From Bordetella parapertussis (GTDB taxonomy: Bacteria; Cyanobacteriota; Cyanobacteriia; PCC-6307; Cyanobiaceae), in NCBI GenBank assembly GCA_943324725.2, contig CALPMR020000078.1, positions 1-10,620 on the forward strand: a stretch of DNA of 10,620 nt. The letters are read 5' to 3'. Within the stretch, counting starts at the first letter, position 1, and each line of letters starts with the position of its first letter. The translations under genes and the position numbers were made by a program. The notes below the pieces were generated by a model. It saw nothing but the letters and a program-made list of their open reading frames with translations, ran no database searches and had not been told where the DNA came from. This document shows, piece after piece, positions 5,943 through 10,620 of this stretch.

Positions 5943-7067
5943 TCAGGACTCGCGGCAGGCTGCGCCAACACCCGGCAAGGAGCTCAGGGCGAGGGTGATC
6001 GAGACGACGGGCTCGGCGTTCTGGGGCTGTTGCTGTTGGATCGCCTGCAGGGCAACGATCGCTGCTTTGATCGAGCTGAACTGCAAGGACTGATAACTGC
6101 TGGCCAGCTCGATGGCGTCGTGTTGATGGCGTTGAACCTGGTGCTGGTCTTCGGCCGGGCTGAGCCCGTAGATCTCGCGGTAGGCCTGGCGGTTGAGGCT
6201 GGTGCTGCTGAGGCCGACCAGGGTTTTCAACTGCTGGCTTGAGCGATGGCGATGGTCTGGATGGTGCAGATGCCGGCGCAGCTGGCTGAAGCGGGCCAAT
6301 TTGAGCCAGCGCATCGGCGAGATGCCGAGGCGATTGCGAAAGCAGGCCTGCACGGCCCGCGGTGTCAGCCCCAGTTCGGCCGCCAGCTGCGGCAGGGTGA
6401 TGGCCTCATGGAGATGGAGGTCGAGCCAGCGGATCGCGGCGGCGAGATGGCGGGCGCTGGCCACCGTGGCGGCGCCGGCCATCTCGGGGTGCAACTGCAG
6501 CAGCAGCGCCCGCAGTTGCACCCCAAGAGCAACGAGAAAGTCGTCGCTGAGCTGCTGGCGGCTGTCGGCTGCGGCGCTGCTGATCAGGCGATCGCGCAGC
6601 GAGCTGATCAGCCCGATCAGGCCCGGCGAGGCGGTCACGGCCTGGAGGCTGGGCAACTGATCCACCCGCAGGTGCTGGAGCGCCAGCTGGCGCAGCAGGC
6701 CGGCGCTCTCGAGGCGCAGATAGCTGACCTGGGAATCGCGGTGGTGACTGATGGCCAGGTCGTTCGGCCAATGCCAGTGCAGGCTGGGGGCCAAGGGCTC
6801 CGGGCCGGGCGGCAGCAGCGGGGCGCTGGTGCTGAAGCCACCGGGCCCATGGCTGAGCATCAGGCCAAAGAAGGCATCGCCGCACTCGGCCCGGTTGGAC
6901 GCCTGCCCCTGGGTGCGCACCTCACGCAGGATCAGCGAGGGCGTCTGGAGGGTGCGGATCTGAAAGCTGAAATCATCAGAGATTTCAGTTAACGATGCTT
7001 GATTGATGCCGCCCAGAAAGTGCCGGTACTGCTCTGCCGTGCCCTCAAGTTGTTGATACGGAGCCAC
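5943..7067 (-). CDS. AraC-family transcriptional regulator with C-terminal extension
   Basis: This 374-residue DNA-binding regulator has an N-terminal sensor-like region (about 1-195) without recognisable ligand residues. A double helix-turn-helix AraC domain follows at about 205-307: first HTH ITLPQLAAELGLTPRAVQACFRNRLGISPMRW (split across 223-254), and second HTH ending in RQAYREIYGLSPAE (293-306). In most family members the domain lies at the very C-terminus. Here about 67 further residues follow, including a helical stretch with a Gln run (IQQQQPQN, 343-350). The second HTH is shifted from the usual GFSSxSHFSRxF pattern to GLSSTSLNRQAY. The start is GTG at 7067 without a strong Shine-Dalgarno sequence. 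It lies 49 bp downstream of the J-domain gene on the same strand, so it may be in an operon with it and the methyltransferase. Its targets are unknown. Confidence 0.85.
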   Translation of the reverse strand: MAPYQQLEGTAEQYRHFLGGINQASLTEISDDFSFQIRTLQTPSLILREVRTQGQASNRAECGDAFFGLMLSHGPGGFSTSAPLLPPGPEPLAPSLHWHWPNDLAISHHRDSQVSYLRLESAGLLRQLALQHLRVDQLPSLQAVTASPGLIGLISSLRDRLISSAAADSRQQLSDDFLVALGVQLRALLLQLHPEMAGAATVASARHLAAAIRWLDLHLHEAITLPQLAAELGLTPRAVQACFRNRLGISPMRWLKLARFSQLRRHLHHPDHRHRSSQQLKTLVGLSSTSLNRQAYREIYGLSPAEDQHQVQRHQHDAIELASSYQSLQFSSIKAAIVALQAIQQQQPQNAEPVVSITLALSSLPGVGAACRES

Positions 7068-7116
7068 GACCCAGCCGCTGACCGCCCCTTGAACCTAGGG
7101 GAGACCATCGCTGGCT

Positions 7117-7710
7117 TCAACGGCCCCGCCAGTGTCGAGGATGCAAACCGAATCGCAGCCGCGAGCGCAGCCGCGAGCGCCATCGCGAGCGCAGCAGTGC
7201 GGGCTGGACGCTGCGCGCCAGCGGACTGGCCGAAGCGTCACGGCTCAACTGGCGCAGGGCTTCATAGGCCCGCTGCTTGCGCAGCCAATTGGCGGGGTCG
7301 CCGCCGTGATCGGGATGCCAGCGCAGGCTGCTGCGGCGCCAGTGCCGGCGCAGCTCACTCCAGCTGCAGGCGTCGAGGAGTTCCAGTTCCTGCCGGCAGC
7401 TGAGGGCAAAACCCTCAAGCTGCGAGCGTTCCAGCCAGCGGCGCTGGCCATCGAGATCAGTGAGCGACCAGCCCTGGCGTTGCTGGCGGGCCGCATGGAG
7501 ACGGCGCTGGTTGTCGCGGGCCTGGCGCTGTATCCGTTCCAGGGCCAGCTCATCGCGGCTGGCCTGGGTGGCGCGGTCCATCAGCGCCAGCGAGAGGTCG
7601 AGGCCAATGCTGATCGTCCACCACAGAACCGCCAGCGAGGCCGCGGTGAGCACCACGGTGAGCACCAAGGTGGGCACCAAGGTGAGCAGGAGGGCGGTGG
7701 CGGCGGCCAT
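7117..7710 (-). CDS. Membrane-anchored protein with C-terminal J-like domain
   Basis: This protein has 197 residues. Residues 5-44 form a strongly hydrophobic segment rich in Leu/Val/Thr/Ala, giving one or two membrane spans. A charged helical region (about 45-105) follows, then a C-terminal J-like domain (about 112-156). That domain carries SWSELRRHWRRSSLRWHPDH with HPD at 132-134 and a helix-III equivalent RKQRAYEALRQL (144-155). The domain is compact. An HPD motif implies recruitment of a DnaK partner, here to the membrane. The tail (173-197) is Arg-rich with RSR repeats encoded by 12-bp DNA repeats. The ATG start lacks a Shine-Dalgarno sequence. The gene lies between the methyltransferase and AraC-type genes on one strand. 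Substrate specificity cannot be read from the sequence. Confidence 0.75.
   Translation of the reverse strand: MAAATALLLTLVPTLVLTVVLTAASLAVLWWTISIGLDLSLALMDRATQASRDELALERIQRQARDNQRRLHAARQQRQGWSLTDLDGQRRWLERSQLEGFALSCRQELELLDACSWSELRRHWRRSSLRWHPDHGGDPANWLRKQRAYEALRQLSRDASASPLARSVQPALLRSRWRSRLRSRLRFGLHPRHWRGR
7155..7190 (-). repeat. Three 12-bp tandem repeats in the 3' end of the J-like protein gene
   Basis: Units GCAGCCGCGAGC (7155-7166), GCAGCCGCGAGC (7167-7178) and GCCATCGCGAGC (7179-7190) are followed by a partial copy. On the minus strand they encode the Arg/Ser-rich RSRL-like tail of the membrane J-like protein. The unit length keeps the frame, so copy number could vary without truncation. 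Confidence 0.75.
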
Positions 7711-7743
7711 GGAGTAGGAGCCAGGGAAGGGCTGGAGCCACTG

Positions 7744-7857
7744 TTATGGCAGAACTGTCAGGGCAGAACTGTCATGGCAGCCCAATCATGGCGGCCCCTT
7801 TCATGCCATCACACTTCATGGCAGCCCACTCAAGGCAGCCCATTCAAGGCAGCACCC
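7744..7857. repeat. Array of eight degenerate 14-15-bp tandem repeats
   Basis: Units start at 7744, 7758, 7772, 7786, 7801, 7816, 7830 and 7844. The plus-strand consensus is TCATGGCAGCCCAN, with two early units ending AGAACTG. Six units are 14 bp and two are 15 bp. On the minus strand each unit reads roughly TGGGCTGCCATGA. The array fills most of the 133-bp gap between the methyltransferase and the J-like protein gene, and its last unit contains the methyltransferase stop (7844-7846) and final codons. No inverted symmetry or U-tract is seen. It may be a slippage minisatellite or a multi-site binding element. Confidence 0.85.
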
Positions 7858-9340
7858 CCAGGGCCTGCAGCCGCGGCTGCCGCTCGCTGAAGGCGCTCAG
7901 CAGCGGCGCGGGCTCGCCCTTGATGCTGCGGCCCATCGCCTTGAGAGCGTCGAGCAGATGCTGCTCGAGCTCACGGCCGCCGAGCTGGCGGCGCTGGCCC
8001 TCGAGCAGCAGCACCTCAACCAGCGAGAACCCGACGCTGCTGCCACTGGCCGGGGCGAGCAGATTGGTATAGGAGCGACCGCTGCGGATCAGGGTCAGCA
8101 GCTGTTCATTGACGTGGCGGGCCCGCTCGAAATCGGCGCAGGCACAGCGATCAAAGCCGAGGCGGCCGGCGTGGAGCAGCAAGGACACGATCTTGGCCAG
8201 CTCGGCCAGTTTCAGCTGGGTGTCTTCGAGCACCTGGCCGAAGCTGCGCGGCCCGTTGGCCAGGCAGTCCTCCACCTGGCGATAGCGCTCCGGCAGGCCG
8301 CTGACCTGGCCGAAGCTGGTCTCGAAGCTGATCGTTTCGGTGGCGGGGGCTTCCTGCAACCGCAGCATGATCAGGCTGAGCCGCTGTTGCAGTTCGCTTT
8401 CAGTGCTGGAGGCGACGCCGCGCAGGAACAGATCGCGGCGGAACGATTGGTTGATCGCCAGATCCTGCAGGCTCTGGCGCAGGGCCGGATCGGTTTCGGC
8501 CAGCACCGTCTGGCGCACGTTGGCGGGCAGCAGATCGAAAAAGTTCTCCGGCAGAGTGGCGCTGGAATGGAAGCGCAGCTTGTGGGCGGCGCAGCGTTGA
8601 TGCAGCTGGGCCACATAGAGGGGCTGCCAGCCCTCATTGGCATATTCCTGCAGGAGATAGGCGGCGCTCTGATTGGGGATCTGGGACAATCTGCGGCGCA
8701 GGGCCGGCTGGGCCATCGCCAGGGCCGAGGGGGTCTCTTCGCTGCCGAGCAGGCTGGTGAGGCTTGCGGCGGCCTGCTGAAACGCCTGGGCGGCACTGGC
8801 CTCACCCTGGCGTTGGCGGGTCAGTTCACCGAGGTGCTGGAAGGCGCTGGCCCCCAGCCAGCCGGGATAGGTGTTGTAGGAGCAGTAAAAAATGCCGCCC
8901 GGATTCAGGGCCGCCGAGGCCAGCTGCAGCATCGCCTGCTGGATCGGTGCCGTGATCCAGGTGGCGATGCCATGGGCGACGACGTAGTGATGGGCCGCCG
9001 CCAGGGAACCGGGATCGGCGGCGAGGCTGAGGAAGTCGGCCTCCTGGAACTGGATGTTGCTCAGCCCCAGCTGCTGGGCCAGCCGGCGGCTGTGGACGAT
9101 GTGATCGGGTTGGAAGTCGATGCCCGTGAACCGGCCTTCGGGATAGGCGGCGGCGAGCAGGCAGAGGCCGAGGCCCATGCCGCTGCCCAGCTCCAGGTAG
9201 GCAAAGGGCTCGCCTTCATGGCTGCGCGGTGGCTGATGGCCCTTGAGCAGGGCGGCGAAATCCAGCCAGGCCGGCGCCAGCTCGCGGTAGACCCCCGAGG
9301 TGTAGGAGGTGGAGCTGAAGTAGCCGTGATCCCAGGACAT
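7844..9340 (-). CDS. SAM-dependent methyltransferase with regulatory domain (PKMT-like)
   Basis: This is a 498-residue class I methyltransferase. The Rossmann domain shows motif I YLELGSGMGLG (48-58), the acidic ribose-binding GIDF (73-76), an EADF motif (100-103), and VAHGIATWI (121-129) as the post-motif strand. Residues about 210-300 match the methyltransferase regulatory domain type, with ANEGWQPLYVAQLHQRCAAH as core. The C-terminal third resembles the extension of rickettsial-type protein-lysine methyltransferases, which modify outer-membrane proteins. The substrate here is unknown; the divergent surface-type repeat protein (from 9721) is a candidate by position only. The ATG at 9340 is well placed just before WDHGYF. 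The stop lies within the 14-bp repeat array. It probably leads a minus-strand unit with the J-like and AraC-type genes, provided transcription passes the array. Confidence 0.85.
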   Translation of the reverse strand: MSWDHGYFSSTSYTSGVYRELAPAWLDFAALLKGHQPPRSHEGEPFAYLELGSGMGLGLCLLAAAYPEGRFTGIDFQPDHIVHSRRLAQQLGLSNIQFQEADFLSLAADPGSLAAAHHYVVAHGIATWITAPIQQAMLQLASAALNPGGIFYCSYNTYPGWLGASAFQHLGELTRQRQGEASAAQAFQQAAASLTSLLGSEETPSALAMAQPALRRRLSQIPNQSAAYLLQEYANEGWQPLYVAQLHQRCAAHKLRFHSSATLPENFFDLLPANVRQTVLAETDPALRQSLQDLAINQSFRRDLFLRGVASSTESELQQRLSLIMLRLQEAPATETISFETSFGQVSGLPERYRQVEDCLANGPRSFGQVLEDTQLKLAELAKIVSLLLHAGRLGFDRCACADFERARHVNEQLLTLIRSGRSYTNLLAPASGSSVGFSLVEVLLLEGQRRQLGGRELEQHLLDALKAMGRSIKGEPAPLLSAFSERQPRLQALGVLP

Positions 9341-9526
9341 GACTCAGCCATTGGGGGTTATCACTATGCAGGATCTACAAAGCGCAGGAGATTCGCATCG
9401 CGCTGATGCTCTGAAGCGCGTTAGCGGCTTGACGCCAAGACGCCAACGCTCTTTGCCGCTTTCCAGGCAAAAGGTCTGGACGGTTGCGGCCGCTTCAGAA
9501 CAGGCCAGAGGAGGAGCAAAGGCGTC

Positions 9527-9536
9527 GATGCGCATC
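9527..9536. promoter_or_regulatory. Palindrome GATGCGCATC
   Basis: A perfect 10-bp palindrome. Its core ATGCGCAT recurs 32 bp downstream in the next palindrome, about three helical turns away, so both would face the same side of the DNA. Candidate site for a dimeric regulator. Confidence 0.4.
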
Positions 9537-9557
9537 AGCGTGCTTGCGTTTCGGCGA

Positions 9558-9569
9558 CAATGCGCATTG
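9558..9569. promoter_or_regulatory. Palindrome CAATGCGCATTG
   Basis: A perfect 12-bp palindrome immediately before a TTTACA hexamer (9570-9575). It shares ATGCGCAT with the site at 9527-9536, and ATGCGCA with the tandem boxes at 5175-5198. Candidate operator; function inferred. Confidence 0.45.
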
Positions 9570-9720
9570 TTTACAATGATGATCCGTACATTTGCGCAGA
9601 TTCAGCTCGGAGAGTGGGTGCAATTCAAGCGTTTAAGGCCTGCTGAGGAGTCATAATTCCTTTACTTACGTTTGGGGGTCGTGTGTCCAAGCCTCCTGCC
9701 CCCTGCTTTGCCGATCGCCC

Positions 9721-10620
9721 ATGGCTGCCACTGATTCCGCAACAGGCGTAAGTGGCAGTGTCGTCGTCCTCGGTCAGAGCCTGACCGGCACGGCGACCGC
9801 CAGTTCCACGGCGACATCTGCCGCCACCACCGTTGAAGGCATTGCCAGCGGCAACGCGGTGTCGATCCAGGACGTCGGCGTTCTCGACTCCACTATCAGC
9901 GTGGGTGGCAACGGCACCCTCACCGTTAACGAAACCGGTGTGGTCACCGGTACGGCGGTGACGGTGAATAAGGTCAACGTTGCTGCTGGCTTATTAGGCA
10001 TCAATGCGGCGATTGGTGACCGCATCGTCAGTCATTCAACAGGTGCTTTTCTTGGTTATGTGATTGCCACGGGGAGCCTGGCTGCTGGCTCGCTTTCCAA
10101 TACCCCTGGCGGTGCATCTAATGGCACGGCGTATACAGCCACTGACCTTGTAATTGCTTCTAGCGCTTTCGCCGGCTTCACCGGCGCCACGGGCGGCATC
10201 ATTGATCAGGACAACACCACCTCTCCTGGCTCGCTGACCAGCGATGTCGGCATTGGTGCTGCAGCCACCGTCGGCGTTACGGTCGACAACACGGCTACCG
10301 CCACTTCCAACAACATTGACGGTGGTTCGGCTGCAACCTCCCTCATCAAGCAGAGCTACGGCCTGCAGAACATTGGGGTTCAGGCCGGTTCCAGTGGCAG
10401 CCTGATCGCCAACATCGATGCCAACGCGGTGGCTTCTGCCACCACCGTTGGTGGTACCGCAGGTGGTGCCGGTATTGCAGCTGACGCGACTTCTGCTGCC
10501 ACCATCAACGATGCCGTTGGCCTCCATGCTGATGGCGCATCCGCCAGTGTCGGTGGTGTAGCCGGCAACATCAGCTTCGGTGATGGCGCCACGATCAGTG
10601 CCACGGCTGGTACCAGTGCC
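9721..10620 (+). CDS. Large repetitive surface-type protein (3' partial)
   Basis: The frame is open from ATG 9721 to the window end (300 codons). The translation is dominated by Ala, Gly, Thr, Ser, Val, Asn and Asp, with no Cys and no Trp. It has degenerate beta-strand repeats: AATTVEG (34-40), SATTVGG (239-245) and TSAATINDAVG (258-268). Residues about 215-300 are the most regular, as in beta-solenoid or beta-strand-repeat adhesins. No N-terminal signal peptide is visible, which fits type I-secreted giants with C-terminal signals; the end is out of view. Relatives include giant cell-surface proteins of Synechococcus, but homology to a specific one is not claimed. The ATG is the first start after the in-frame stop at 9634-9636; no Shine-Dalgarno sequence is seen. 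The gene is less GC-rich than its neighbours, as often seen in surface or acquired genes. Confidence 0.75.
   Translation, partial: MAATDSATGVSGSVVVLGQSLTGTATASSTATSAATTVEGIASGNAVSIQDVGVLDSTISVGGNGTLTVNETGVVTGTAVTVNKVNVAAGLLGINAAIGDRIVSHSTGAFLGYVIATGSLAAGSLSNTPGGASNGTAYTATDLVIASSAFAGFTGATGGIIDQDNTTSPGSLTSDVGIGAAATVGVTVDNTATATSNNIDGGSAATSLIKQSYGLQNIGVQAGSSGSLIANIDANAVASATTVGGTAGGAGIAADATSAATINDAVGLHADGASASVGGVAGNISFGDGATISATAGTSA

Larger units (their letters stand above)
9341..9720. promoter_or_regulatory. Divergent regulatory gap before the repeat-protein gene
   Basis: This 380-bp gap separates the methyltransferase and surface-type protein starts. It contains two palindromes with the core ATGCGCAT, a TTTACA (9570-9575), and a CATAAT (9652-9657) that resembles a -10 hexamer and would give a leader of about 55-60 nt before the ATG at 9721. 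No -35 match is convincing. A 105-codon open frame (9339-9656) crosses the gap but shows no family resemblance. Confidence 0.4.

Noticed and set aside
7744..7857. Possible CRISPR array
   Set aside because: Units are only 14-15 bp and contiguous, with no unique spacers and no cas genes nearby.
9339..9656. 105-codon plus-strand open frame in the gap before the surface-type gene
   Set aside because: No family resemblance and no Shine-Dalgarno sequence. Its start overlaps the methyltransferase start, and the region carries palindromes and promoter-like sequence instead.

Overview
The window looks like a chromosomal segment of a high-GC picocyanobacterium (Synechococcus/Cyanobium type). The DUF3110 family and a DnaK-tail/DnaJ/DUF3110 order are cyanobacterial traits. 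Starts are often GTG, and the proteins resemble picocyanobacterial homologues. This assignment is inference from protein families; no rRNA, tRNA or other taxonomic marker is present.

Layout. (a) 1-3310, plus strand: the C-terminal tail of a large low-complexity protein (probably a DnaK3-type Hsp70), then a zinc-finger-less DnaJ, a DUF3110 protein, and murQ (peptidoglycan recycling). Spacing is tight, and a 4-bp GTGA overlap joins the last two, so this looks like one transcription unit. The first 130 bases are a perfect spacerless palindrome, which suggests a contig-end fold-back artefact. (b) 3268-4224, minus strand: mtnP (MTA phosphorylase), overlapping murQ tail to tail. (c) 4225-4437: a divergent regulatory gap, followed by a cyclophilin-type prolyl isomerase with an intrinsic terminator. 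(d) 4919-5930: three small ribbon-helix-helix (RHH) proteins around an AT-rich spacer. Two are recent tandem duplicates and the third is a diverged relative on the other strand. The spacer carries three tandem 8-bp boxes that resemble RHH operators. (e) 5943-9340, minus strand, read right to left: a PKMT-like SAM methyltransferase with a regulatory domain, a 14-bp tandem repeat array, a membrane-anchored protein with a C-terminal J domain, and an AraC-type regulator with an unusual C-terminal extension. (f) 9341-9720: a regulatory gap with two palindromes sharing the core ATGCGCAT. (g) 9721 to the right edge: the start of a Cys-free, Ala/Gly/Thr/Ser-rich repetitive surface-type protein that runs out of the window.

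How the parts may work together. The left half is housekeeping: protein folding, cell-wall recycling and methionine salvage. The right half reads as accessory. The methyltransferase family includes enzymes that modify lysines of surface proteins, and this one sits divergently next to a large secreted-type repeat protein. The palindromes before that gene share a core with the tandem boxes in the RHH spacer, so the RHH regulators could control it. These links are hypotheses. I see no complete defence system, CRISPR array, IS element or RNA gene.
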